Part shown: positions 51,851-63,764 of the stretch, piece after piece | Layout: each line of letters starts with the position of its first letter | Position numbering within the stretch: the stretch's first letter is position 1 | DNA from: Buxus sempervirens | Taxonomy: Eukaryota; Streptophyta; Magnoliopsida; Buxales; Buxaceae | Direction: 5' to 3' | NCBI GenBank assembly: GCA_947561395.2 | Contig: OX387190.1 | Location: 8,984,858-9,048,857 of the forward strand | DNA: 64,000 nucleotides | Translations under genes and position numbers: made by a program | Notes under the pieces: generated by a model | Database searches by the model: none | What the model saw: the letters and a program-made list of their open reading frames with translations, nothing else | Told to the model about the DNA's origin: nothing

Positions 51851-52748
51851 CTAACATATACTCTTCCAAATACCTCTTTGTTCCATGTTTTGATTTTTTT
51901 CTTTAAGGATTTTAAGTTTCTTGCAAAATCTGAAACTCAGGTTTCCAGTTATACTCAATCCCTTCCACCACTCTTCTACCTTTGATATGAAAGTAACATC
52001 CTCCAGACACATATTTTCAAATCGAAACAGGGCCGCTTTCTTGATTTCATTTTCACATTCCAATAATAGTGGTATGTGGTCTGAAGCTGGCCTAGGTAAT
52101 TCCATGAGCTTCATACTTGGAAATAAATCTTCCCATTCCGTAGCCGCCAGAAATCTATCTAGTTTTGACATAGCAGGCCTAGACTGATTGTTTGACCATG
52201 TGAATCTAGCTCCAATCAGTGGAAGGTCCATGAGGGAGTTATCATTAATGAACTCTGAGAATTGATTCATTGGACCTGTTATATATTTGCATCCTCTCCT
52301 TTCCTCCATGAATCTGATAATATTGAATTCTCCCCCAGGTCCTTCACAGCTAATCTAACAAGATTCAGTTCTTCCCATATTTTAAAGGATTTACTATTAT
52401 CATTAGGACCATACACCCCTGATATCAACACTCTTTTTCTGCTTCTTCCTTCGTCCAGTGAAGAAAAAAAATGGAATAATCCCCTTTCCACAATTTGTGC
52501 AATGAGAATTTAGAACTGTTCCATGTTGCAATAATTCCTCCTGCTGAGCCATTCGAATGTAGTGCAGCCCATTCTGCAATATGGCTGTTCCATGTCTCCT
52601 CCATTAACCTTTTATTCATGATCTCCAATTTAGACTCTTGAATTATTATCACATCAGGACCCCAAGTAGTTAATGCAAACTTCACCACAGATCTCTTGTC
52701 CCTCATGTTTAGCCCCCTCACATTCCATGTCAGTATTTTTAGCTTCAT
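51851..52748 (-). pseudogene. LINE endonuclease (EEP fold), frameshifted
   Basis: Overlapping frames (52425-52748, 52279-52491, 51851-52309) make up an apurinic-type endonuclease. It starts MKLKILTWNVRGLNMRDKRS, followed by VIIIQESKLE (catalytic Glu), GVYGPND, then MDLPLIGARFTWSNN and SDHIPLLLE (Ser-Asp-His). At least two frameshifts separate the pieces. Confidence 0.9.
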
Positions 52749-52999
52749 GATACCTTAGCATGCACCCATTTTTTTCCTTTTCAATTACTTTGACGAGGAG
52801 CTGGGGAGCCGCTTTTGTCTGACAGACCAGGAGACGAAACTATGCCTCCTTCTAGCTTACAGGTCTCCCCTTTATATCTGAACCCTTCACAGCTAGGAAT
52901 AGTAGTCTATTTTTCCTGTGACTAATCTTCTTGCATACACGAGGCTTTTCACTCCTAAAGTTATAATAAATACCAATGCTGCTATTATCGAAAAAATAA

Positions 53000-53001
<2 letters not shown>

Positions 53002-53043
<42 letters not shown>
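53002..53043. repeat. (AT)n microsatellite
   Basis: About 20 AT units, followed by a short (GTAT)n tract. Confidence 0.95.
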
Positions 53044-53054
<11 letters not shown>

Positions 53055-54899
53055 ATATGTCAGATGCCGTAAAGGTGATATAAGACCACAATCATCTCTG
53101 GTAATTCCCTAGATAGAAATACTATTGAAGATAATGTAAATTTCTACATCTTTGTTCACTAGCTGAATTTTTAATGAGGTTTATTTGGCTTTCAAATCTC
53201 TTTTTTTTAATTTTTTTTTCCTTTTATCCTTTTCTGACAAGTAAAGGTAATGTTTAAATTACTAGTATGAAGAAATTTACAAGAGATGAAAGGGACTAAC
53301 CATGACCGAATGTACCAATTCATATTAATGGACCAGATAGGGCTAGAACCAGCCTGTATAATACGAGTAAAGTTTGGTAACAGTCTGTCCAGATCCAGTC
53401 AAGACAAGATGAGGAAGAGTAAATGCTTGTGACTGAAGAAATCAGCAACTCAGCCAAGATTCTGGCATGCAAATGTGGAGGAAGTTAGAGACTTAGAGGT
53501 GATAGAGAATCACCTGACCCAGGCAAGAAGTTTAAGGCAGTGATGCAAGATCTTATGAAGGTAGGGTACAAAAGGAGGAATGCATTCCTTGGCAATTGGT
53601 TATTTTATAGTAGAAAAGGAATGCATTCCTTGATGCAATTGGTTATTTTATTATAGTAGAAAAATATAGCTTTCCATGCACAGTTGTATCAGAAACTGAC
53701 AGAGGTAGAAGAGAAGCAAGCAGAAAAGGATTGAGATGGCGTAGATCGTGGCAGTCACTAGATTCGGTCCACTCTAAACCATGTCAAAAAGGAACATGAT
53801 GCAACAACATGATCCATGTATAAAGCAAGTGCCTCATATTTAACCAAAGCGCACAGGAGCAACACAATGTAAGGTATAATCAGGTCACATAGAAAAAGCC
53901 ACAGAGTTCTGCTTGCAGAAATCAGGATCAAAAGTAGAGGCCGTGTTCTTCCCGTTTGGGAAGAGGCAAATGTAAGGTCCTTATGTTCATGAATAAAAGT
54001 CGGGAATGTTGCTGGAGATACATAGTATGGGCCACGAATCTGGTTAGCAGCAGTCCAAACTCACTAACATACAATCTGCACGAAAAGCTCATTCAACAAA
54101 ATGCAGCCTAGAAGAGAATGATGAAATGGAGGAAATTCCAGAAAGCCTAGAAGAGACAATGATTAATCGAGGTAAGTGACGTAAGTCAAGAAATATATCT
54201 CTTCAACATTGATGAAATGTATGGAGGATTCTCAGAATGGGAAAGAGTCCTTTGGTGCCGATCATCCAACCGACTCCACTGCCAGGATGATGGAGGTTCC
54301 CTGTGTTAGTCAAAATGTATCTCTTCAATATTAATGAAATTTATGGAAGGATTCTCAGAATAGGGGAGAGTCCTTTGGACTCCACTGCAAGGATGATGGT
54401 GGTTCCCTGTGTTAGTCAAAACAAATAACAAACACATCAATTGGTTCAAGCTTTTAAAGACCACAATTGGACAAACTTTTGAAATTAACAACTTCAACGT
54501 AATGCCCTTATCAACCTTGCAGGCACTTTTGTCTATTTTGTCAATTCATATTACACAAACCTCTGAAATATAAAACCAGAGCCTACACAAGATAGAACAG
54601 AGATCATGTTTCAAAGATGAGAGAAAGGACATGAACCCTTAGCTGAATTGATTTTTTCCAAAGGCTTACAGATAGGTATATCCAGATTACCACCACACTT
54701 TCTGGGAAGGAGTTTTGACAAATCAATGATAGATAATCATGATTCAGGAAGATTAAGTACAAATCCACCCTAAACCATATGCGATATGGATTTGGGACAG
54801 CATCTGTTGTATGGTAGAAGAAATAAAGCAAGATGAAAGCAGTTTTCTGGTGAATGGAAAATTGGATGAGGATTCCCATTTCAGTAGAAACATTAGATC
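53044..54899. other. Unassigned region with two local duplications
   Basis: No coding domain was found. A unit with AGGAATGCATTCCTT and CAATTGGTTATTTTAT occurs twice at 53570-53663. A unit of about 105-120 bp starting TATCTCTTCAA occurs twice at 54196-54422; the first copy has about 17 extra bases. Confidence 0.5.
54196..54422. repeat. Tandem duplication, about 120 bp period
   Basis: Copies start at 54196 and 54318. They share GATTCTCAGAAT, GAGTCCTTTGG, ACTCCACTGC, AGGATGATG and GGTTCCCTGTGTTAGTCAAA. The first copy carries an extra TGCCGATCATCCAACCG. Confidence 0.9.
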
Positions 54900-55480
54900 A
54901 AGAAATGCCCAACAAAAGGAGTAAGGTGTTCCATTTTTTTTGGGCAATACATAGAAAAGGCCAATACAACTTTACCATGGGAATCCCTGACAATTCCACC
55001 GCCACCACCAGGCTCTAGATTGCCAAGACAGGATCCATCAATATTAAACTTCAAAATGCCTGAAGGAGGTGGTCTCCATTTGAGGATGAAAAAGGGTGGT
55101 TGTGAATGAACAGCAGAAGAAAGACCTAACAGATTGAGATATAATTCCTCAGATAAAGAAATCTCTTAGGCTTAAAAAGATGAGATTAGTCCTTTATGCA
55201 ATACATAATTTTTGCAACTAATTTGTCAACAGATAAAAATGAGTTATCAAAAGTCCTATTTCGTTCCATCCAGATTTCCCAGGTAATAGAGCAAGGAATA
55301 AGGATATGGAGAAACCCGAAAAGGGATCTAGGAGAGCCATGACTCAGCAAAGCAAGGAGGAGGGAGTGGAAAGAACCACTTGTGGGTTGAAACCCGTAAT
55401 ATTGCTGAAGAAGAACCAAATCTGAGATGCCAGCTCACTGTTGGTGAAAAGGTGATCTAAGGATTCTACATTATTAAAAG
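54900..55480 (-). mobile_element. Decayed LINE 3' fragment (zf-RVT and RNase H start)
   Basis: The minus strand gives IPCSITWEIWMERNRTFDNS, then FNIDGSCLGNLEPGGGG in a shifted frame, the start of an RVT_3 RNase H with its first Asp. Broken frames; no poly(A) tail identified. Confidence 0.7.
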
Positions 55481-55579
55481 AACATCAGTGGCACTAGAAG
55501 CTAAAGGGATGCCAAAATCAGTACCACTATAGACCTAGTCCTGCTTTTCACATTTTTATATTTGACCTCTCAGGGGCCA

Positions 55580-55745
55580 GTTTTTTTCCTATTGTACAAA
55601 CAACGAAGCTGAAGCAGGAGCTCTACTCTTTGGTCTAGAATTGTGTCTCCTTCATCATGTTCATCCTCTCCAGATTGAAACTGACAAAGAACTTACTTCA
55701 TTACTCGAAGGCCATAGAGTCCCCACTTTGAGTAGATACAGAAGA
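55580..55745 (+). mobile_element. LINE RNase H fragment
   Basis: The plus strand gives CTNNEAEAGALLFGLELC and LQIETDKELTSLLEG, the Glu-helix and Asp-strand of an RNase H domain. It faces the opposite way to the neighbouring LINE pieces. Confidence 0.6.
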
Positions 55746-55899
55746 GATCAGAGATATGCAAAAAAATAAAAAATAAAAAAGAAGCCACAACTATTCGAGT
55801 CCACACTCAAGGGGTACAGCAGGACTTCTGCCCAAAAAAGCAAGAAATTTCAACAATGGCATCACAATATGAGATGTGGAGGAAGATATGTCAGTTATA

Positions 55900-56710
55900 A
55901 CTTATAAATACAGTACAAATATGGTGGAACCATAGAAAGAATGCATAAGCGGGATGGCAGAGGATTTTAACCAAAAATTTATTATTGAACATAGTAAGTG
56001 GGAGAATCAGAAAAACTTAGAAACTGATGTGGACAGAGACTTGAAAAGAGGGGAAAACTTGAAGAGATTCAGACAATAAGTTGCCTCCAACAGAACAGAA
56101 AAAGCCAAGAAATGGAGGGGACAAAATCCTTCAAAAACTTTCTTTCTTTAGAAGGATGTAGATAGGTTGGTGAAGTTTGTCAAATGGGCAACGTCTATCA
56201 CGATTCTCATCCAAGCAATCTATGATTCCTTTAATAATAAAAATGTGCATAAATTAGCCAAAAACACTATCTTGTAAAGCTTCCTCACTAACCTGCTTAG
56301 ACCCATGAACGTCCACTAAAACACCAAATCACAAATAGAAAAAGGAAAACTTATCTAATACCTGCCATATCCAAAATGCAATTCTTGATAAAAACAGCCA
56401 TGAGGCACCTAAGAATCAGATTTCCAGACTCGGCATCCTTCATACACAATGTACAACCTAGGGAGACAATGCCATATGAGGCCTCTGATGCTTCAATTCA
56501 TCTAGTGTGTCAATCTTACAGTGAAAAAAGGTCCAGGAGAACACTTCCACCTAGGAAGATATTGAAGCATTACACAGAAAAGAAGTAGGAAAAGAAAAGC
56601 AAGGGGATCAGAAGAAGCGGTAAGGTGATCAAAGAGAGATGGAACTGAAAAGGAACCACTAGAACTAAGAGACCAAACACGCCGATCCAACAGGGAATTA
56701 TTGGCCAATT
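55900..56710 (-). mobile_element. Decayed LINE zf-RVT region
   Basis: The minus strand gives DRRVWSLSSSGSFSVPSLFD followed in other frames by PRWKCSPGPFFTVRLTH and HCLPRLYIVYEGC, the usual order before and within the zinc-finger region of plant LINEs. Confidence 0.65.
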
Positions 56711-58149
56711 AGTTGCAAGAATGAAAAAAACGAAATCATCAAATTGTAATTAACAAAGATTGTGACACAATATCATATGCAAGTCATATCTAAAATCCAA
56801 TGATTACATCCAATCCCTAGAATAAGAAAATTTTACTGAAGATCATTATCTATCCAAGCCTTTTAAATCTTTTTCTTTTGCTCATAACCGAAAATTTTAG
56901 ACTGCTTTTATCGTAAGAGGTTTTTTGGTCTCTTTTTAATTTCCGACATATGTGCCTTCAATTATTTTTGGGTTCTGGCATGTTTTGTGTTGGTATATTT
57001 AATTTTATTCATTGGTATATTTAATTTTATTCATGTTGTCTGCATCTTTCTTTTCTTGTTTTTTAATTGATATTGATGCTACAAATGGGTTTCTTCAAAC
57101 CTGTTAGCATAAAAACAAAAAAAAAAGGTCAGCTTGGTTATACTGTTTTTATCAATCCACATCTTATCTGTGACTCTGAGTTGTATGTTTCTTTTACATT
57201 GTAGCCAATCCATAATTTCATATACATGCTAACATATATGACAATTTGTTTTGCAATTGAAAAAAAAAATTAAAAAAAAGGTCAGATTGGTTACATTGTT
57301 TTTATGTAAATTCTGTTCTTTGTAATTGGTTACTGGAAGCTTGTGGTTGTTTTTAATTCTTTTGATGGTTTCTGTACTTCTATTTCCTCTACTGATGTTA
57401 TTTATCTTGTATCTGTACAAAAGAACCTTCATCCACCACTGTGTGACTTATTATTTAAGTGTCGTAATTTTTTGGCATGCACTCCGAGGATTGATGGAAA
57501 GGAGTTTTTCTGTTTAACCAGGTCAGTCCAATTGGTTCAAATCTTTACAACTTTGATGAATTCGGAAGAGACCCTTCACAGGTTGATTTTTGGGTGTTAT
57601 ATAAATTCCAGAACTGTCTCTCTTAGGAACAGTTCAATGTATTTCTAGCCAACATCAAGGTGCTGAATTCTAAAAAGCATTGTCGATACTAATGGTTGGG
57701 CCTCATAAGTTGCGTACTCTATTCATTCCAAATGGATTTCTGAGTATGAACTAACTAATAACCTCACTCATACATTACATGCAGGTGCGCATCTTTAGTG
57801 AGAGATATAGATGCAGTTGGTATGAGGCTGGAACTTAAACTGGCTGGGGACTGAAAGGAGTTCAAAGTCTTGATATGATGTTTGGACTCTACAAGTTATT
57901 GTTAATAGGTCAAAATGGTGGAAGTGGATTTGAGCTGCTAGCCTCTTGTTTCTACAGAAAGTACGTGAGACTACGAGGCATCAATTCCAACTCTCCTCTA
58001 ATTTTTTATGATTTAAATGGTCTTGTAATAACGTAATAGGCATGGTCTGTTGGTAACTTGGTAGACCTTGAAATAACTTCTGCAAATATATTTATTTCAA
58101 CCAAGTTTGTTTTGAGTTTGATATTTAATTACTGTTGTATCAAAATACA
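56711..58149. other. Unassigned region
   Basis: No family was recognised. The 101-codon plus-strand frame 57343-57648 (CTSISSTDVIYLVSVQKN, CDLLFKCRNFLACTPRIDG) has a less biased composition than its surroundings and could be a gene remnant. GGTATATTTAATTTTATTCAT is duplicated near 56990-57035. Confidence 0.35.
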
Positions 58150-58177
58150 TTTATAGTGATAAAATAAAGCTAATTTA

Positions 58178-58462
58178 GTCGGATTATGTATCGGATTCAA
58201 ATATTTCGGATTCGAATATTTAATCGGATTATTTAAAATAAAGCTAATTTCGGATTATTTATCGGACTCGAATATTTAATCAGATTGGAATACTAATCAG
58301 ATTCGAATACGAATATCAAAACTCCAATCAGATTCGGATTCAATAGCAAACATGCAATATCCGTCAAATATTTAATCGAATACGGATATGCTAATAGATA
58401 ATCGGATTCGAATTCAGATTCTCCTAGATTCGGTCCAAATCCGACCCGTTTACACCCCTAAC
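58178..58462. repeat. GGATTCGAAT-rich repeat, probable hAT MITE fragment
   Basis: Many copies of CGGATTCGAATATTTAATCGG-like words fill this stretch. It ends GACCCGTTTACACCCCTAA, which matches the TTAGGGGTGTAAACGGGTC terminus common to plant hAT MITEs. The other terminus was not found. Confidence 0.55.
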
Positions 58463-58849
58463 AGACATCAGTGCTAATAAAATGTTTACTAGCTAACCTC
58501 CCAACCTAACTTCTCTTCTTAATGAAGATTCTGGTGTTGGAAACAGATAAGGTGAAGAGACTCAAAAGGGAGTTTGATTGGCACACTATATAAGGAGATT
58601 TTAAATATCATTTAGAGGATCGAAAAATTTTTTGCTGCCCAAAAGTGACCGGAAATTTGGGCAGAAGACCAATTGTTAAATACAACCAAGCGCACTTTGC
58701 AAAGTGGAGTCTGTGGAGTAAGTTGGTAGCAGCTAAATATAGACACAAAAGTGGTTAATGGAAAACAAATTACACTCATGGTTTCAGTTCTTCCTTTGCT
58801 GACATCTAACTTCAATTTGGCAACGAGGAAAGAATTCAATCCTTGAAAG

Positions 58850-59566
58850 ATAAAGTGTCTGTAGAAGCCTACTCAATAGGGAACCAAATCCCATTTCAAA
58901 CCTGTTGGCTTGCCTTTAAAATCAGGAGAAGAACTTAGGTGCAAACTGGTGGAGGTGGACAATACAATCAGATCAATTTTCCTCTGTCAAATCCTACTAC
59001 ACAGCCTAACGTTTCCTTGCAGAAATGATCTGTTTTAGACAACTTTGGATGATGGCAATCCCAGCAAAAATAAAGTTCTTGATATGGTTGGTTTCCCATG
59101 ATAAGTTCATACATATAATCAATTTCAAGCTAGAGGGTGGAACTCAGCTATCAGATGATCTCAATTCAAAACTAAGAAACAGTTTCCGCATCTTTTCATT
59201 CACGGAAATGCCTCAGCAGATCTTGTTATGAATTTTGAATTGTGACAGTATATCAAACCTACTAAAAGTGTGGGAAATGTTAAAACCTTATAACCTGGAG
59301 AGGTTCTTGTAGTCAGTTCCAACAGCAGCAATTATTTGGTCCATTTGGGGAGAGAGAAACAAAAGGATTTTTAGAGACTCAAGCCAACTCAATTGACAGA
59401 GCCATGAAACAGATCATGGCACGACTAAAATTTTTTAGGAAGGATCTTGCCGTACAGTCCTTCTAGGACCTCCTGAACCAATCCCCCCTTTATCATTTTC
59501 CACTATGTAATATTAATCTCCTATATTCTCTGATGAAATGAACTTTTTACTCATCAAGAAAATTTA
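58850..59566 (+). mobile_element. Decayed LINE 3' end
   Basis: The plus strand gives FRQLWMMAIPAKIKFLIWLV, SHDKFIHI, then WSIWGERNKRIF in a shifted frame (zf-RVT). The 3' end reads TTTACTCATCAAGAAAA. No intact frame. Confidence 0.75.
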
Positions 59567-59762
59567 ACTTTTCTTAGTGGAAAAAGTCATAATCATGAAA
59601 AAATGCATGGCAAATATGTAAACTTATTTTAAATGGAACACAAAAAAGAGAGGGGATTGTAACTACTTTCCTAACTTTTCCATTTCAAGCCATATCATCT
59701 ATTGTGAAGAAGGAAGAGGAAGAGGAAATCTGAGACTCAATTTGCTCTCTGCGCTATTATAA

Positions 59763-62700
59763 AGTAAGCACCACATTTTTGCACCCCCTAAAAGCCAGAA
59801 ATGAAAAACCTCAAAGACAGGTCAAACCCTAGGGAGTAGAAATTGACTTTCTGATCAAGCTTGAATTGAATGCTATACCCCGTCCCGATGGATAGGAAAT
59901 CCTGACACGGTTCCAACACAACTGAGTTTACCAAAATCGAAGTCCAGATGAAGAAGATATGAGCAGAACCCTAAGGGCAAAAAAGTAAATAAATGTAAAA
60001 ATTCATGGCAAATGCGCAAGCCACATTTGCCAAGTGGCAAATTAAAGGACAAAAGGACAAAATAGAGAAAAGACAAAACATAAAAAGAAAATATCTTGAC
60101 TAAAATAATATTATTTTCTAAAATATCTTACTTTAATTAATTAATTAATTAATTAAATAAAAAATTCAGATTCTCTCATTTATGAGGAATCATGAAAAAT
60201 CTAACATCATCTCAAACAAATTGGAGAGAGAAAAATTCAAATTTTTGAAGATTTGATATAAACCGAAATTATATTTCAAATATAAATAAAAACATGCATA
60301 ATCGAAATATACTTTCAGTTCATAGATTTTTTCTAGATTTTTGTGTCAAGATTCTCTGAGCGTATCTCTGACACAAATGATGCTGATTTGACGTTAATGT
60401 GACCGAAATCATATTTTGGTCACAAGTATTTTTTATGTATAGCTGAAATATAATTTCAGCTATACATAAAAAATAGCATAACCAAACTGAGTTTTCGGTT
60501 ATGCTATTTTTGCCTATATAAGGCTAAAAGCAGCTCATTTTGAGAGTTTGAGTAATTTCTCTCTTCTCCCACCTCTCTCCCACGTACGTCTCTCTCTCCT
60601 AACCTCTCTCTAAGCCCTCTAACCCATACAAAAGCACCCCGAATCCCTTCTCTTCCCCACTCTAACCAAGGAGGAGGCCAAGAGCTTCAAGTTGAAGCTG
60701 AAGGGGAGTGCTCCAACCTGCTGGCCAGACTTCAAAGGACCGTCATACACCCCCAAGAGGAACTCCTCCCCCAAGGGGAGCTTCCTAAGCATTATTTACA
60801 TAACATATGTGACTTTAAGGTTAATATATGCATACTTTTATCCATGTGTTAGATGTTCCCTTTAGCTTGCTTCTCCCTCCTTTTTCTCTTCATTTCCTTC
60901 ATAAGGATGAATTCCCATCGTAAGGGGTGGCAAAAGTGCTGAATTGGAGCTTAAGAGAGTAGGGTAAAGTCCCCAAAAGTCTCATTCTAATGTTTCTCCA
61001 TGCACCCCTTTTTATTATTATTCAAGGAAGAGCTTGTTCTTCCCTTCCTCATCTCATGTATCCTTAAACCCCCCATTAACCCTTCTCTTTACTTGTTTCT
61101 TAGTGTGCTGTTTTATCATTCTTTAACTTTGTGTGAATGATTGCATGGATTTGTGATCTAGCATGTACACTTGAAGCATGGCTCACACACCCTTTCACTA
61201 TTTGGAAGCATGCCCTATCTCCTGAAGTCCTCCATGTTTTAGTTCCTCCACATGCACACTAAAGCATGGTGCACATGCATGAAGTTCCACCTAGCACGCA
61301 TGCCTAGGACTCTCCACTTTCCACTTTAATATTGCCTCTCATGTACACATCATGTATGCATGCTCGGTCACCGATACATGGTATGCTCTCAAAAGCTGTA
61401 TATTTTCTTCTTTTTCACATGCTTTGAATATGGCTGTTTGGGTATGATTCATGGTGTGGCCGGTTGGGTTTTGGCAAGACCTATCGGGTCCCTCTCTCCC
61501 TTCTTGTTGTGAAGAAAGTGAGTAGCCAATTTCACTGCAAAAGAGACATCTTTTGGTCTCTTTAAGTTGCAAGGGTTACATCCCTAGGTGAGGGGATAAG
61601 GCCTCAAGTCTTGCTCCTCACTGTTTTGACTTAAAATCAATTAAAGTAACTCAATTAGGGCAAACACCATAACCTCAGACCACTGTGGGCCTGCACGGGG
61701 GCCCACAGAAACCCTGGTTCTCCCCAAGAGACTATGGAACCCAACCCTGGATCAGAAAAGGCAATTTAGGGTTTTATGTGCTTGGCCGAAAACACAGTTT
61801 GGTCAAGCATTAATTTGTTCATAGCCGAAATTAATTTTCGGCTATATATATTTTATTGCATGAACAAAATTATATTTCGGTCATGAATAAATAAAGGTAT
61901 GACCAATCTGTCTCTACGATCAAACCCTAATGAAACCCAAAAGTGCTATTTTTTATCTCTTATTGTTTTAACCCATTTTAAATCATAAACTAATAAAGCC
62001 AATAGGGTTTTGGGCTCTCCCTTGACCCAACTTGGGCCTTGGGCCTATTGGACCCAAATTGAATACTGGTGGGCCTTCCAACGAGGCCCACCCCTTCGGA
62101 TTAACTCACTTTGATTAAATTAGGCAAGATAGAACTTAATTAAGGGCCATACCTCATGAGGCCCAATTAAGGCCTAATTGGATATATGCTTGGTAATTTT
62201 TAGATGGTTTGGCCGAGACATTGGGTGTGGGCCTATTGGGCCCCGTCTTTTTATTCAAAGAGAACCCATCCAACAAATCAAAAAAGGGAATGGATACACA
62301 TCCCACAAACTTAAAAGCCTTAGGTTTTCTAACCTAAGCCTAGGAGATGGTCCCCAAGTCCATCCCTAATCAATTGGACCAAACTAAAGCTAAGATAATA
62401 ATAATAAGATTAAAAAAAAGCCATTGTGAGGCCCACTTAAGGGGCCTACAGATTATCCAGGCCCACTAAACATCATAAAGCTTAAATCCAATCCCTTTTA
62501 AACCTTAACCTAATAAAATTAATCGAACACTAACCAAAACCCTAAAGGGCTTTTAGGCTTAGATTAAGCCCATGAAAGGGACATATGGGCTATACTTTAG
62601 CCCATTTGGGATTCCACAAGCCTTGCAACGGGGCCCGCCCAATCAGACTAAGATCACTTAATGAATGAAAAAGATAAAAACAAATAAGGGCACCTAAACC

Positions 62701-63107
62701 ACTCATATAGTCCCCACACAGACTTAAATCTATGAGTGCATATCTATCTAGGACGAGTGAGTTTAAATTAAGTTGGCTCATAATCAAGATGACCCATGGG
62801 ATCTATCACCCAACGGGACGGACCGGGGTGTGTACAGACTTCTCCGAACAGTAACCAAGAACTTTTTTGGAATCTCAAGCCGCAAACCACCTAATAGATA
62901 AACACTAGGCACCCAGATGTCGGCCTGCACCCTATCAAACAATGGCGACTCCCTGTTCCCCACTTCCTTTCCTGATCTAGAAACCACCCAATCCTTTGTG
63001 CTTTCACCGGATATCACGCCAGGAACCGTATATCCCTAAAAGGAGGCATGCACTCACGTGCACCTCCCAAGATCCCAGTGTGCGGCCCGCAGATCAACGT
63101 GCGCACA
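59763..63107 (+). mobile_element. Solo LTR F2 (family F)
   Basis: A 3.3-kb copy begins AGTAAGCACCACATTTTTGC (first base changed from the family TG) and ends CAACGTGCGCACA. No clean TSD was found; ATAAA and ATGAA on the two sides are a weak match. It has TATATAAGG at 60515, hairpin clusters with an ACCGAAA/TTTCGGT core at 60262-60503 and 61783-61890, and the terminal module with ATGGCGACTCCCTGTTCCCC. There is no coding domain. Confidence 0.82.
60515..60523 (+). promoter_or_regulatory. Probable TATA box of F2
   Basis: TATATAAGG is placed just after the upstream hairpin cluster, as in F1. Short pyrimidine-rich sequence follows. Confidence 0.5.
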
Positions 63108-63154
63108 ATGAAAATTGGGCTTCTCTCTCCATCTACTTCTCCCTAACCCTCTCG

Positions 63155-63180
63155 CCCCCCCCCCCCCCCCCCCCCCCCCC
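63155..63180. repeat. C26 homopolymer
   Basis: An uninterrupted run of 26 C just past LTR F2. The exact length may be affected by sequencing error. The proline-rich frames across it are artefacts. Confidence 0.9.
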
Positions 63181-63578
63181 AAACCACCACACCCCCACCC
63201 CTTTCCCTTGTCGATCTATCTATGCCACTTCTGCTTCTCTTTCTCAAGTAAAAGTCATTCTTTTTCCAATGCAAGTCAAAACACATGGAAAATGGAATTT
63301 TCCTTTTTCTCATTTTCTTTTTCCTCAAAATCTATGACCAGCACAAATCTGTGGTACTGGTCATAGACTGGCCATTGAAACAGAATACTGGTATGTACCA
63401 ACAAGTCTAAATGTTATTTGTTTAAATTATTTTCATATCACAGCCTTGTAAAGGACAGGTCTCAACCCAAAATATAGTAAAACTCTATTCAGCAAATACT
63501 TTCAACAATTCAGCTAAACCTATGTAAACGAAAAGTCTACAAAGGTTTAAAGGAAAAACTGGTCTATCACACCACGAC

Positions 63579-63764
63579 CTACTTGGTTATCTTAACACAA
63601 CTCTCATCAACCAAGTCTGATGAAGATACGTCTTCCACTTCAGCAAGTGTAAAATCGAAACAAGAATTCAAGCAAAAATGCTCATGATAAGTAATATCTC
63701 CCATGGTCTTTCCATTCAAAGATTCTGGAGTTCCTCTCACTCCAAAGACACCATCCAGTAACAT
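63579..63764 (-). CDS. Possible last exon of an unidentified minus-strand gene
   Basis: A frame of 61 codons follows a good acceptor (polypyrimidine stretch ending GTGCCCAG) and ends with TAG. It encodes LLDGVFGVRGTPESLNGKTM and an acidic tail, VEDVSSSDLVDESCVKITK. The composition looks like coding DNA rather than repeat, but I do not recognise the protein. It is not part of DRP2. If real, its other exons are right of the window, and it lies where the missing 5' dynamin exons would be expected. It may also be chance. Confidence 0.4.
   Translation of the reverse strand: MLLDGVFGVRGTPESLNGKTMGDITYHEHFCLNSCFDFTLAEVEDVSSSDLVDESCVKITK

Larger units (their letters stand above)
44331..52868 (-). 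mobile_element. LINE (L1-type), near full length, split by a hAT element
   Basis: Reading right to left on the minus strand, the order is: the end of an ORF1-like frame (52752-52868), an endonuclease (52279-52748 and 51851-52309), reverse transcriptase (51097-51837, then 45604-46400), a post-RT region (44860-45607) and zf-RVT (44331-44690). The hAT element at 46415-51082 splits the RT, and the two halves join at FVGGR. LTR G cuts the 3' end. The 5' end lies near an (AT)n tract. Frames carry several shifts and stops. Confidence 0.88.

Noticed and set aside
62996-63366. Proline-rich protein
   Set aside because: The Pro run comes from the C26 homopolymer in different frames.
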